Below are positions 26,219 through 38,122 of a DNA stretch of 64,000 nucleotides, one piece after another. The notes below the pieces were generated by a model, which saw only the letters and a program-made list of their open reading frames with translations, searched no databases and was not told the origin of the DNA. Each line of letters begins with the position of its first letter. Positions within the stretch are counted from its first letter, which is position 1. The translations under genes were made by a program, and so were the position numbers. This DNA comes from Glebionis coronaria (taxonomy: Eukaryota > Streptophyta > Magnoliopsida > Asterales > Asteraceae), in NCBI GenBank assembly GCA_025667525.1, contig CM046877.1:622440262-622504261 (forward strand). The letters are read 5' to 3'.

Positions 26219-26929
26219 GGCTGCATGAAACGGGAAAAAAATAGCATAAAAGACTAACCATGTCGCGCATGTGGAGTGTTCATTATGCAATACTTACATA
26301 CCTTTCGTCGTTTTCGCAAGAGTATATAACCTTCGCATTAGTTATAAAAGACTTCGACCAAACGATTTCAAGGATCAATGTACGAGTCATTCACAACAAA
26401 ACATTATGGTACAAAAAATTAGGTGTTAAACTTGGATTTTATAGGCTTATGGTTGTTACTAATTGGGGGTGTTACCAAAATTTAATGGTTAAATAAAAGT
26501 GGTAACTTAAAATTGATAGCAACATTAATATCGATGGTAATAATACAAATTCGAGTTTTTTTAATTTTTTTTATATGGTCAAAATTTGCATTAACAACTT
26601 AAAGCATTTATAGCTTTTAAATGTAAACAAATAAGAAAAAATTGTTAAAAACATAAAATTATATCGATGACACAAGATAACGATCACAGTTTTCATATGT
26701 AGTGAACGAGTTTGCGAACTCGCGATTGGTTGTGCCGTGGCGATTATGTATATACGTGAAAATAGCTAAGGCTAAGACGAAATTAGTCATTTTTACTGAC
26801 TAAATTAAAATATGTTAAAACCTAATTACAAGAAACCTTAAACTATAGCCCAAACACGAGCCCAAGACACAAGCTCAAGCCTTAATTTGGTCTGACCTTT
26901 TGCTCAAATCACTTGTTAAGGAACGATAA

Positions 26930-27840
26930 AACCGTTTTTGTGGTGCCATAAACAAAAAGTGTTGTCACATCAGCAAATTGACTATGGCACTAAAATTGTT
27001 ATGGCACCAGTTTTCACAGGGAATGGTGTGCCATAACAATTCTGGTGGCATAGGATTTATTTATTTTTTACTTCAATACATATTCATATAGAAACTTAAA
27101 TTCATTAATTTAAAACATTAAACTAAAGCATTACATAAAAATTAACATTACATAAAAACGATACATGAATCATTTAAAAACGAAAGTTTCTCGGATAAGT
27201 TTTCAAAACATCCTAACAATGAAGACGTTTAAATCGGCACATATGCTGAGCTTCATAGTCACGAAGGGCATTATTCATTAAATCCTCGTCAATTCCTCCA
27301 GTTACCCGTGTACGATTTGCTTTGTTGTAACATTCAGCAAACCTACCCACGGTGATCATTAGGGACTTCCATTTCCTATGTATGCTATCGTACGTTCGTT
27401 TCCTCGTATCATCTCCATTTTTTGTAAAATCTCAGCCCAAAAACTAATGGAATCTATTGTGTTACCTGTCACATTGTTTTCGATAACAAAGTTTCGAGCG
27501 CGACACAATGTTATTTCTTCCTCGGGTGTCCGTATTACTGGCATCATTGGAAATGTGAAAGAAGATGATTTATTATATGTATTTGAGGAAGAAAATGTGA
27601 AACAAATAGATGTAAAATGGGGATTTTATAGAAAGTTAATTTTTTTATTAAAAATCAAAATGTCCAACCTATATATATTACCCTTATATTCAAAAAGTTT
27701 AAAAAAAATTGTAAATGAACCGCGTGGGCTGGTGCCGACGGTGCGAGCTGCTCGGCGCCAGACCACGGAATCCTGCGCCGAAGGATTTTGTCAACACTTG
27801 TTTATAAGCACCCGCAACTCAGTCGATGTGCTAGTTTAGC
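26930..27840. mobile_element. Truncated Harbinger-like element, copy 1
   Basis: Counterpart of 54387-55725: a left part with ACCGTTTTTGTGGTGCCAT, the Myb-like gene fragment on the minus strand, and a GC-rich right part (CGAGCTGCTCGGCGCCA). The right end is cut short at ACTTGTTTATAAG and the left edge has lost a few bases, so the terminal repeats are not both present. Confidence 0.6.
27219..27553 (-). pseudogene. Harbinger Myb/SANT-like ORF fragment, copy 1
   Basis: Frames on the minus strand resemble the N-terminal Myb-like domain of the Harbinger second ORF seen intact at 40101-41483. A 62-aa frame (27359-27547) reads EEEITLCRARNFVIENN and FWAEILQKM. After that the frame breaks where copy 2 reads on as EDRLDYPRKQTYHSIYGKWK. 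Past the break the AEC..KANRTRV and LRDYEAQHMC segments continue in another frame down to about 27219. The start region is intact here, whereas copy 2 has a stop at the same place. The two duplicates have therefore decayed independently. Confidence 0.7.
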
Positions 27841-28008
27841 AACAATTTGGTCTGACCATCAACATGCCTATATATACCACAAAAACACATATGCTACACG
27901 CACAACTCCGATCGTGTTCCAGAAACCCTAAAATTTTCAAAACCCTAAAATTTAAAGGAAAAACACATACAAGTGCACAAAAGTAGATAGAGAGAAATTC
28001 TACATACC

Positions 28009-30918
28009 TTTGGATATCCATATAGAAATCCTGAAAAGGCTTCCTATCAAACCATTGATTCAGTTTAGATCGGTTTCTAAATTAATCATGGAAGTCTCTA
28101 ATCGATAGCTCTGAATTTATCAAGGATCACCACATCCATAAAAAACATACACAGCCACCACATATACTATTACATTACGAAGTATATATAGATCCGATAT
28201 ATGTTTCTTTCACCGATGATGATACATTCCCTAAAAACAAGTTTTCGCATACTATCCCAGAGTCTATTAATCAACTTAAAGGTGTATCCGTGGATGGTTC
28301 TTCACACGGAGTGTTATTTGTTTATGGTGATCATCGCGGTCTAGGGCTGCCAATGGCTGTTCTTTGGAATCCTACGGTTAGAAAATCGGTTGGTATTGTT
28401 ATTCCCAATAAGTTGAGTAAACCAACAGGATCTACTTTTGTTAGTTTCGGGGTTTGTGGTGCAACTAATGATGTAAAGCTTGTAAAGATTAATGTTACAA
28501 ATAAGCCATGTATCCATTGGGAAGTTGAGCTTTTTAAGTTAAGCTCCAAATCTTGGAAAAGACTATCTATCAATCCGTCATTTGAATTATGTACGCTGCT
28601 GCCACCCCATGTTCTTATAGAAGGATTTGCTTTTTTCTATTGTTGTGATGAAAAAAAAACGGATGACAAAGTTTATAATTTTAGGATTATATATTTCGAT
28701 TTTAAGAGGGAAGAATTTGGTAATGTGTGTCTTCCTGATAGTATAACAGAACGCTGGAAGTTGAGCATCTCTAAGCTAAATGAATCTCTAGTTGTGTTTG
28801 ATCATGATTTGTCTGAAGATGATGATATCTTAGCTATCTATGATGTGTGGATGATGAACGATGTTGTTACTCAATCTTTTACGAAGATGTTTACTATTAA
28901 GATACCGTTCTGAGGTAGACTAATACTAGGGTTCAGGAAGAATGGCGAAGTCATAATGGAAACTATCACTGATGATGACGATCCTCGAAATGATGTATCC
29001 ATGCTTGAAGTGTATGATCCATGCTCAAGACAAATCAATGCTATTGGAATTAAAGGAATCTATACCACGTTTAGCATGATGACCTCCTACACGGAAACTC
29101 TACTTTTGCTTAAGGGTTAATTCTTGAAATGCCCCATGGTGTTACCATGTTTCCCTTTTTGCACCCACCAAATGAGATTTTCTCTATGCAACCTATGCGA
29201 CTTGGATTAAAATACAAAAAGTGTACTTTTAACATGTCAGAATGTGTCATAAAAAGTACATATGTGTAAGAACTTGTCTCTTATGCAACTTACTTTGTTT
29301 TTTATGCGACTTGTATTAAAATATAGTATTTTAATAAAAAGTAATTTTTAACAAATTCTTTTAAATTACTTATTTTATATTTTAATTTTATGCAACTTGT
29401 ACCTTTATGTAGACAATCAAGTGACATATGACTAACTTACTTTTTGATAAAATCTATAAAGTCTTTTTATGCGACTTGTATGTATTAAAAAATAATATAA
29501 AGTACCATGTGAATATGTAAAGGTAGGTAAGGTGTAAGTCTTTACTTATGCAACTTTTATTTAAATTTTTATGCAACTTTTAATTAATAATTTAAAAATA
29601 TAAAAAAATAAAAAATTTAATTAATATTTTTTAAAAACTAAAAAACTTAAATAATATTTTTTAAAATCTTTTTGAATAAAAGCTATAAATTAAATTTTTT
29701 TAATATTTAATAAAAATAAAAAATTTAAATAATTTTTTTATAAAATTAAATTGAATATAATTTATAAATTAATTTTTTTTTAAATTAAAGTTTTTAAAAA
29801 ATTAAATTTAAAAAAATTAAATTTTTTATAAACTTTTAAAAAATATTTAATATTAAAATAAATATTTAAATTTTTAATATAATTTAAAAATTAAATTTTG
29901 CAAACAAAAAAATAATATAATTTAATAATAAATTTAATTTTTTTTATATTTGTAAATTTGTAAATCAACTATTTTTATTTTTACTATTTTTATTGATTTA
30001 CAAATTTACAAATATAAAAAAAAATTAAATTTATTATTAAATTATATTATTTTTTTGTTTACAAAATTTAATTTTTAAATTATATTAAAAATTTAAATAT
30101 TTATTTTAATATTAAATATTTTTTAAAAGTTTATAAAAAATTTAATTTTTTAAAATTTAATTTTTTAAAAACTTTAATTTAAAAAAAATTAATTTATAAA
30201 TTATATTCAATTTAATTTTATAAAAAAATTATTTAAATTTTTTATTTTTATTAAATATTAAAAAAATTTAATTTATAGCTTTTATTCAAAAAGATTTTAA
30301 AAAATATTATTTAAGTTTTTTAGTTTTTAAAAAATATTAATTAAATTTTTTATTTTTTTATATTTTTAAATTATTAATTAAAAGTTGCATAAAAATTTAA
30401 ATAAAAGTTGCATAAGTAAAGACTTACACCTTACCTACCTTTACATATTCACATGGTACTTTATATTATTTTTTAATACATACAAGTCGCATAAAAAGAC
30501 TTTATAGATTTTATCAAAAAGTAAGTTAGTCATATGTCACTTGATTGTCTACATAAAGGTACAAGTTGCATAAAATTAAAATATAAAATAAGTAATTTAA
30601 AAGAATTTGTTAAAAATTACTTTTTATTAAAATACTATATTTTAATACAAGTCGCATAAAAAACAAAGTAAGTTGCATAAGAGACAAGTTCTTACACATA
30701 TGTACTTTTTATGACACATTCTAACATGTGTCATAAAGTTAAAAGTACACTTTTTGTATTTTAATCCAAGTCGCATAGGTTGCATAGGTTGCACAGGTTG
30801 CATAGGACATTTAGAGAAAATCTCATTTGGTGGGTGCAAAAAGGGAAAAATGGTAACACCATGGGGCATTTCAAGAATTAACCCTTTGCTTAATCAGTCC
30901 GATTCAATCATTCAATGA
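28009..30918 (+). pseudogene. F-box protein pseudogene, split by a hairpin transposon
   Basis: The N-terminus keeps the F-box core (IEILKRLPIKPLIQFRSVSK), and the next segment (WKSLIDSSEFIKDHHIHK) is typical of plant F-box proteins, where the F-box binds SKP1 in SCF ubiquitin ligases. Next is a 207-codon open stretch (28290-28913) with LWNPTVRKSVGIVIP and FVSFGVCG, as in F-box associated (FBA-type) domains. Four lesions are visible. The likely start is TTG where ATG is expected, at about 28008. A one-base frameshift lies near 28091-28096. A TGA stop at 28911-28913 precedes GFRKNGEVIMET. A 1771-bp insertion at 29114 splits the last exon, whose frame resumes at 30894 and ends at 30918. Coding before the likely start was not found. 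Confidence 0.85.
29114..30884. mobile_element. Mutator-type hairpin MITE (1771 bp)
   Basis: Almost the whole element is one inverted repeat of about 880 bp per arm around a centre near 30000. It starts GGGTTAATTCTTGAAATGCC and ends with the inverted form, GGCATTTCAAGAATTAACCC. The flanks are an exact 9-bp duplication, TTTGCTTAA, at 29105-29113 and 30885-30893, the size made by Mutator-like transposases. The arms contain GCGACTTGTATTAAAATA-type repeats. The minus-strand open frame 30642-30869 lies in one arm and is not a gene. It interrupts the F-box pseudogene. Confidence 0.95.
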
Positions 30919-31468
30919 TGGCAAGGTATATTATATAGAGATGAAAGTGCAATTTTCACAATCAAGTCTTGATATCTGTTTAGATTATGAACACAGTATA
31001 TCCATTAATTAATGATTAAGGATGATGAATCTCACATTAATGTTTTATGAGGGTTATTTATGCAAACATCTTTTTAATAGTCAGTTGTTATGTTTAGTTT
31101 TTTAGATGTGTTTTTCTGATAGCAAACTCATGTTACAAACAGCCTAACCATGAAAAAATAAAGATCAGCGATAAAAAACAGTTAGGGGCGTAACTAGCCC
31201 TTACGAATCAGCCACCATCTTGAACAAGATAGAGGAAAACGCCACGTCTCCAACCTTTTTTGGATATGTTTATTCTCCTTATACATAATTTAAGCTCTCT
31301 TTCAGAATACTAATAGGTCATATTTTTAGTTCAAGGTGACCACATTTAGGTCAGATTCTTAGTTCAAGGTACTATGGTTTAACGGCGAAGGGTGCAACTT
31401 AGGTGACTAGCCTTGCACTCCATTATGTAGCTTTAGGTATGCGTGTTGGAATAAGGCTAGAGTCCTTC

Positions 31469-32728
31469 CACTACAAGAAAAAGGTCTTTTAATGACACAT
31501 AAAAAGTGTCAGAAAATATCCAAAAAAGTGTCACTGAAAGACTTTTTTTTTCACCTACACTTATAAAAAATGTGGGTTAAAGTCCTGCTGGTAAAAGTAT
31601 ACAAGTGACACCATTTTCTGACACTTAATGGTGTCAGGACAAGTTGAAACCATTTCTGACACAACAGTATAGGTGTTGCCATCGCTTGCTATAAAAATAC
31701 AGAGATTATATTCTAATTAACACATAAAAACTAATAATTAATAATAAAAAAATCAAGATTCAAATATATTTATTATTTCAACCACATCACGATATAAATC
31801 CAAGTATTTAAACCACGAACAAGAAGCGAACTTTATCAAGTGTGAAATGCTAGTATGATTATCGCGTTTCAATGAAATACAACCGAGTTAAGAAATGATT
31901 TAGTCCCTGTACGTGAGGCTCAGTTGACATCAAGCGATTTATTTTCTTCCTCTCACTTTCCACCTGTCAATTTACAGCTTAATTATATACTCCATAACTC
32001 TATATTTCAAGAACACACGCCTGCTAATGACAAGTTACCTGTTTTGCTTCCGTGAACCAACTTTCCTCAAGCTTTCTAAACTTCCCAGTTTCCACTCTAT
32101 CATCAGTTTGAGATGCCACAATTTCGTCAACTGTCATAGTCGGATCATATGAACTTAGCAAAGTGCAGTACCTTTAGTCGGCCTGCATACGTATTATTCC
32201 GTGTGCATACTAGTAAATAAGTGCAATTACTTAATTCTGGGGAATCAGGGGTGACGGGAGTATGGAAAATTAACATTAGCATAAAGTACCCTTTAAAAGA
32301 GACCAGAAGACCACCTCATGGTTTCTATAAATAATTCAGAAGGAGATCAGCTGATAGCCTTTGATCCTACAACTCTGACCCAAGTGGACATCTCCAAAAA
32401 CATACATGCACCATTATATAAATGCCTTCATGCTATTATTATATATTTTCATGTATCTAGGAGAATAGAAACTTAAAATTTCAAGTAAAGTTCTTTCGAC
32501 CACACGGCATTGTTAGCCTTAAAGAAGCAGGGATACCGACATGCCTCCAAAGCAGCAGCACTTGCGGTACTTAGGTCTACATTCAGGTCAAGAACCTAAG
32601 AAATAAAGCTTGTTGGCATCCTCAACAGGAGAAGTAGCAGTTTCGACCGATTAAGTTTTAAAGCGAACAACTCTCAAACGGGTAAATGTTACAAATTTAG
32701 CTGAAGGGAAGTAGGCCAAAAAAAGGTA
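31469..32728. mobile_element. CACTA element 5' part, copy A
   Basis: Starts with the classic CACTACAAGAAAAAGG terminus, followed by subterminal GACAC / GTGTC motifs in both orientations (AATGACAC, AAGTGTCAG, AGTGTCACTG, CAAGTGACACC, TGACACTTAATGGTGTCAGG). The third copy of the block (58077-58295) reads straight through this point (CTCTTCCCTGGTC), giving an empty site. No right-hand CACTA end was found, so the element is truncated at or before 32728. Confidence 0.8.
31859..32175 (-). pseudogene. Two unrecognised exon-like pieces inside the CACTA part
   Basis: On the minus strand, an open piece reads SYDPTMTVDEIVASQTDDRV and then ETGKFRKLEESWFTEAKQ, and meets a GT donor at 32037-32038. After an intron of about 73 bp an AG acceptor leads to VESERKKINRLMSTEPHVQG and then LNHFLTRLYFIETR, with a stop at 31859-31861. 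The charged composition, matching phase and canonical splice sites suggest a real C-terminus. The same pieces are preserved in copy B (about 38970-39290), with one sense change seen. I do not recognise the family. It may be the transposon's own protein or a captured host exon pair. No upstream exons could be joined with confidence. Confidence 0.4.
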
Positions 32729-33069
32729 AGGTTCACTTGATAGCCATAAATTAAAGGGAACGAAACGGGTGAGCTGTTTATAGGGTAAAAATGGCTCCGG
32801 GTCGAAACAGATTTGCGTTGCATTGACTTGCAAATTCTTCTTTGTCTATTTCCTTACAAAGTTATAGATAATGAACCCTTGCAGAACTATATACTCACCT
32901 ATAATTTTCAAACAGGGTGACTTTTGACTTTTTTGAACTATTTGGCCAGTTCCTTTATAGTCGGAATTTCTATTTGATCTGTTTAGATAGACAATACCTA
33001 ACTTTGCTCGTTTATTTTAGTAAATGTATTGATACGCTTATCTTCTTTAATTACTACCTATAATATTGT

Positions 33070-36000
33070 GTTTGGTTGCAGTAAAGACCCTGGTTATGTG
33101 ATGTCCAAACGGATAGGAAATAATGTTGAGGCCGAGGTACTGCTTCTATCTAATTATTTAATTCATCCTCAAAGATATGCCTGGATAAGTAAATATATAT
33201 TATCGACAACCATACACTTACAACTGTATGCTATGACGATCACTAAATAGCATTGGGGTGTTTGGAATTTCGATGTGGTTTTCAAAGAGATTATTTTGAC
33301 ATTTTCCAAAATTAGATTGAGCTAAGTGATAAGACTAGAGATGATTAACTATTTTTGCATTTACATCAAGAACCATGTTTTGTTGCAACAACGTAGTGGT
33401 GTCGGGTTGGTTAAGAAGTTAAATATGATTGGAGTTACATCGGGTCACTTTTTTGCATGTGTTGAAACACGCTGGATCTGCAAACACCTTTTGTTTATTA
33501 TTTGTGTATAATTTTTATACATAATCAGTTCATCCAATTTTGATTGCAAAACACTTATGTCTCTAATAATCTAAAATCTAATATCTGAAGTAGAATGGCT
33601 TATGTAGTTGTATAAGGGAGACGCTATAAAGCTTATTATGGCTGGGTCTCTACGGGTATTAAGGATGTTACCCCAATCCGACGTACCCAAAGTGATTGTA
33701 GGGCCAGGTTTCAGGTATGATAGTGTGCCAATATCAGGTTTCGGCTTCAAACCGGTTAGACATTCATACCCAAATTTATGTAAAAGGGTTCAACCCAAAT
33801 TGACCTATTCATAAAATAAGTTGAAATAAAACCAACATGTCAACAGCTTATTGCCTGCTTCCTAAAATCCTTTCGCATCAAGAGTACCCACGCGTCTCAA
33901 ACCCACCTTTATCCCAACAACCCCATGATGATCAGTGAGGAACCCGATGAGGGAGGTGGGACAATGTTCTAATAAATTATAGTCCTAATAAATTCATGGA
34001 AAATGGTTTTTGTTTGCACTTAAAAGTCTCGATTATCAGAATTTAAAGCATCCAAATATCTCATTAATAAGCTAAACTCAACGTCTCTTTGAAACATTCC
34101 TTGCATATAAATCTGTCAATTGTTCTGAAACTTAACGACCACTACGTTGATTCTTCTTGTGACATTATACACGGTCCTTTGTTGACTGTTGATTTGACCA
34201 ACACACCTTATTGAACCGGAAATTGGTCTCAACTGTGTCCTACTTGCAAGGTTCGTACAAAGGGATTCTCTTGTTTTTTTATGACCTTGACGCCGCTTTA
34301 TATCAATATATTGGTGCTAAGTGGTATATCCTGATCTTACATACCCTCCGTTTTCCCAGATAATAAGACCTATTCGCTCCAAGCATTGTCCTTCATGCAA
34401 ACGCTGCGTGGAACAGTTTGACCATCACTGCCCCTGGATCTCAAACTGTGTAGGAAAGGTATGAACCCGCAATGACGCTTGCACTTGTTTATCTATTAAG
34501 AAACTTAGGCCGCGTTTAGTTGGAAAACATTTTCTATCATTTTCTATTTTTTGTTTTGTAGAAAAAGAGAAGGGATTTCCATCTCCACAAAACACTTGAA
34601 AATTTACAAAACGCGTTTAGTTAGAGAAATATGTATTTGTGTTTTCTATTTATCAAAACTAGAAAACATGTTCAAGTGTTTTTGTTTTAGGTTTTCGTCA
34701 TTGAATTTACGTTTTCTTCGGTAAATTCACGTTTTCGTCATTAAATTTACGTTTTCGTCAGTAATTTTACGTTTTCATCAGTAATATTACGTTTTCGTCA
34801 GCAATTTACGTTCTCGTCAGTAAATTTATATTTTCGACAGTAAATTCACGTTTGGGTCAGAACATTTCGGTTTTCATCAGTATTTTTACGTTTTCGTTAG
34901 TAAATTTACGTTTTTGTCAGTAAATTTACGTTTTGTCAGTAAATTTACGTTTTCATTATTTTAACGTTTACCTCAGTAAATTTACGTTTTCGTTATTTTA
35001 ACGTTTACCTCAGTAAATTTAAGTTTCGTTAGTAAATTTACATTTTCGTCAGTGAATTTATGTTTTCGTAAGTAAATTTACGTTTTCGTCGGTAAATTTT
35101 ACGTTTTAGTCAGAAATTTTACGTTTTTGTCAGTAAATTTACGCTTTCGTCAGTAAATTTATGTTTTTGCCAGTACTTTTACGTCATTATTTTTTTTGTT
35201 CACAGCTTAAAATAATGACAAAAACGTAAATTTACTGACGAAAACGTAAATTTATTGACGAAAACGTAAATTTATTGACGAAAACGTAAAACTACCGACA
35301 AAAACGTAAATTTACTGACGAAAACGCAAATTTACTGACGTAAACGTTAAAATAATGACAAAAACGTAAATTTACTGACGAAAACGTAAATTTACTGACA
35401 AAAACGTAAAATTTCTGACGAAAACGTAAAACTTACTGACGAAAACGTTAAAATAATGACAAAAACGTAAATTTAATGACGAAAACGTAAATTGCTGACG
35501 AAAACGTAAATTTACTGATGAAAACGTAAGTTTACTGATGAAAACGTAAATTTTCTGACGTAAACATTAAAATAATTATGAAAACGTAAATTTACTGACA
35601 AAAACGTAAATTACTTACGAAAACGTAATTTTTACTAACGAAAATGTAAAATTTCTGACGAAAACGCAAATTTACTGACGAAAACGTAAAAACGTAAAAA
35701 TACTGACGAAAATGTAAAATATTTGCGAAAACGTAAAATACTGATGAAAAAGCAAAATTTCCAACGCAAACGTAAAAATAAAGAGAAAATTAGATATTTT
35801 GTGTTAAAAGGAAAACATGGAAAACAAAAAAAAAGTTGTTTTCTTGTTTTGTGTATAAAAGGGAAAAATAGGAATTTTGTGTTTTGTAGAGATATTTTCT
35901 AGAAAATGATGATTTGAACGCGTTTTTTATTTTCCTTGTTTTCTAGAAAACATTTTGTGGAAAACAAGGTGTTTTCCATCCAACTAAACGCACCCTTACT

Positions 36001-36782
36001 ATTGCATTCTGTTTTTTGTTTCTGACAGAAGAATAAATGGGACTTCTTTATATTTATAATCCTTGGAACTTTGACTTATTGATAGGTGGGGTGGTTGTTG
36101 TTCATAGTACGTGTAAACTAATAAGATGCACTCACTTGTTGTATTTGCTACATTGTTCTTTGCATTCCACTAATAATCAACATTGCATCTTTATCTTTAA
36201 TTATGACAGGAACGTGGACTTCAATACCATCATTGCAGAGTGAAGAATTGTGGTTCATGCATGTCATTTTTTACATACTGGCGCTGCCGTCTTCCTTTTC
36301 ATTGATTTCTTTATCTTGCTTGTTTGTTGAACTTTGAGCACGGTACAAGCTTACCAGGTAATAATTTCTGTGTATTTTCTTGATCTTGGATAATCAGTCT
36401 ATAATGTTTAAATTATCTGCGTCTGATAAATTAAAAAATCATCAGTTCATAGTATCCGCAACAAAATCGATTAGTTGTGGGTACATTTAATCTACCAAAT
36501 TCTCTTTAGTCTGAGACACCTTTTTAATTCTCATTTCAGAAGGCGACTCTCATTATTTTTCTCTTTTGCCGATCTCAAATTATTTTCTAAATGCAGGTTA
36601 GCCGTAACATAACGACAAATGAATCAATGAATGCTACAAGATATGGATACTTTCAAGGAGCGGATGGGTGGTTTAGTAACCCATATAACCACGGGGCTGT
36701 CAAAAATCACTTTCTAATTCGAGGCTATACAGATGATGCTGAAACTGTTTGGCCTCCTTTGCAACAAGTTACCAGCAGATAG
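33070..36782 (+). pseudogene. DHHC protein S-acyltransferase pseudogene (PAT23/24 type)
   Basis: Exon-like blocks with GT/AG borders spell the end of a plant ankyrin-DHHC S-acyltransferase (TIP1/PAT24 group), an enzyme that attaches palmitate to proteins at membranes. About 33070-33136 gives SKDPGYVMSKRI. Up to 34250 comes GNWSQLCPTCK. 34360-34458 holds the whole catalytic core, [20 protein letters not shown], with DHHC intact. 36029-36110 gives KNKWDFFIFIILGTL, then a frameshift before LIGGVVVV. 36210-36357 is a transmembrane exon needing a frame change. 36597-36782 gives VSRNITTNESMNATRYGYF and SNPYNHG, ending in TAG. At least three frameshifts (about 34212, 36078 and within 36210-36357) and the lack of the N-terminal ankyrin exons make it a pseudogene. 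One intron holds a 1.5-kb transposon. Confidence 0.88.
34508..35995. mobile_element. Harbinger-type foldback MITE with inverted 20-bp arrays
   Basis: Inverted ends GGCCGCGTTTAGTTGGAAAA and GGGTGCGTTTAGTTGGATGG (right end read inverted) are flanked by TTA at 34505-34507 and 35996-35998, the PIF/Harbinger 3-bp target site. The left arm (34700-35190) is about 24 copies of ACGTTTTCGTCAGTAAATTT. The right arm (35213-35780) is the same unit in reverse orientation, so the element can fold into a long hairpin. It sits in an intron of the DHHC pseudogene. The related array is at 55876-58076. Confidence 0.9.
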
Positions 36783-37030
36783 TATAACATCATACACATA
36801 TTCCTACGGATTTTACATAGATAATTTTCCTTTTGAGAAATCGGTCGGGTGGGTGTACTTTGACGATATACACAATATATCATATTTGTTAGGAACATGT
36901 TAGATCTTGATTTTGTTGTAGAAAATACAAGTGTAAATTAAAAGGAGGCTTTCGATACTCTTGTAACATGATAATTCTTGTCATTTATTTGAATTAATGA
37001 ATATACTAAATCACATTTTATATATATACA

Positions 37031-37495
37031 CTAGCTACCAGGCCCGTCCGTTGGGCGGCGGGCTTCAAATATATAGTTTTTGAACATAATATACGATAAA
37101 TTTTGTTTATGCACACCAAAAGTTATACCATGTTGTACACATAAACTTAACATGGTGTTAGATTGAAATAAAAAGTTGAACAGAAAAAAAATAGAACTGG
37201 CAGAATTTATTTTTCGCTTACAAACGGACGTACACTACTTTTGACTTACCTCGAGATTATTTTTCGCCTAAAGAGCTTGACGACGCATGTAAATGTACTG
37301 CTTGATATACTTTTTGTCCAGAATTTGTTAAGAAATAATTATTCAAGCGATTTTGAGCAAGTTTTCTAATGTATCATTGTGATGTATCAAAGTTATGTTT
37401 CGTATTCATTGTTTTTAAAATGTAAAATGCAAAATATGTTTCGTATATGTACGTTCGAATAAAAATCCCGCGGCAATGCGCGGGCTTACATCCTT
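37031..37495. mobile_element. Segment bounded by two Helitron-like hairpin ends
   Basis: The left edge A|CTAG (37031) is followed by hairpin-forming GCCCGTCCGTTGGGCGGCGG. The right edge has CCCGCGGCAATGCGCGGG (37467-37484), then a degraded terminus (CCTTGT where CCTAGT would be expected). The edges face outwards, as at 15157-15640. Possibly two Helitron tails or one family with inverted ends. Confidence 0.4.
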
Positions 37496-37682
37496 GTTTT
37501 GAATATGGTCTCGTGAATCAAATTAAAGGAGTACTAGGTCATCTTAGTTTACCCTTGGACATTTTTTGTTGTAAATGGCATGATACTGTTTGTCGAAAAC
37601 TAACTATGTGACCTTTAAATGATTAAAGACAGAAGCATAATATGTTTATGCAAAAACAAAATACAAAATACGCATAACATAA

Positions 37683-37990
37683 CATCAAATTATACCATTG
37701 AACAATCGCTAAGTTTTTCTATAAAACAATCAATACTTGGAAGAATTTGTACATATAAACGGATTTTATCTATCTTAAATTGAATTATTGCATGTTGCGA
37801 CACTTTGCAATCACAACTTGATATCTTATCGTTAATTTTTTGTCGTCAACCAATTCTATCACTATACGCGGGTAATCATTGAACAATCGCTTAGTTTTTT
37901 TTATGAAACAATAAATAAGTGGACGAATTTGTACATATAAACGGATTTTATCTATCTTAAATTGAATTATCATATGTTACGACACTTTGT
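37683..37990. repeat. Imperfect tandem duplication of about 190 bp
   Basis: CATTGAACAATCGCTAAGTT and the block TTTGTACATATAAACGGATT, TTATCTATCTTAAATTGAATTAT occur at about 37697-37802 and 37877-37987. The minus-strand open frame 37785-37973 spans the second copy and has no family pattern. Confidence 0.85.
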
Positions 37991-38093
37991 AGAGTCTGGT
38001 GTTAAGATGTTTATCTCATATGGTGTGAGACTTTGATTGCATTTTAGTCTTACCTCGAAAAATCGTATCGTTAATTATACACCGCTAGGCTAT

Positions 38094-38122
38094 CCCGCCG
38101 CTTTGCGCGGGTATTCGCCTAG
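38094..38122 (+). mobile_element. Helitron 3' terminus at the edge of duplicated block I
   Basis: The hairpin CCCGCCGCTTTGCGCGGG, seven bases, then CTAG ending at 38122 and followed by T fit a Helitron 3' end inserted between A and T. The next base starts copy B of block I, and copy A reads AATTAATG across this point, as an unoccupied A|T target would. The Helitron 5' end (TC...) could not be placed, and DNA upstream does not match the DNA left of copy A. Confidence 0.6.

Larger units (their letters stand above)
31009..32728. repeat. Duplicated block I, copy A (about 1.7 kb)
   Basis: Nearly identical to 38123-39829. The shared part starts TTAATGATTAAGGATGATGA and ends GAAGTAGGCCAAAAAAAGGT. 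Small differences include an extra ACAGAATCTG-type insertion in B (about 38778) and a short deletion in B near 39640 (A carries TTAAAGAAGCAGGGATACCG there). A 220-bp part (31215-31468) also matches 58077-58295. Confidence 0.97.

Noticed and set aside
27378..27839. 153-aa plus-strand open frame
   Set aside because: It is antisense to the Harbinger Myb-like fragment, and its homologous stretch in copy 2 is not open.
33608..33814. 68-aa open frame with GFRYDSVPISGFGF
   Set aside because: This GGTTTCGG-type phrase is a common low-complexity pattern in plant repeats. It lies between DHHC exons and matches no DHHC segment.
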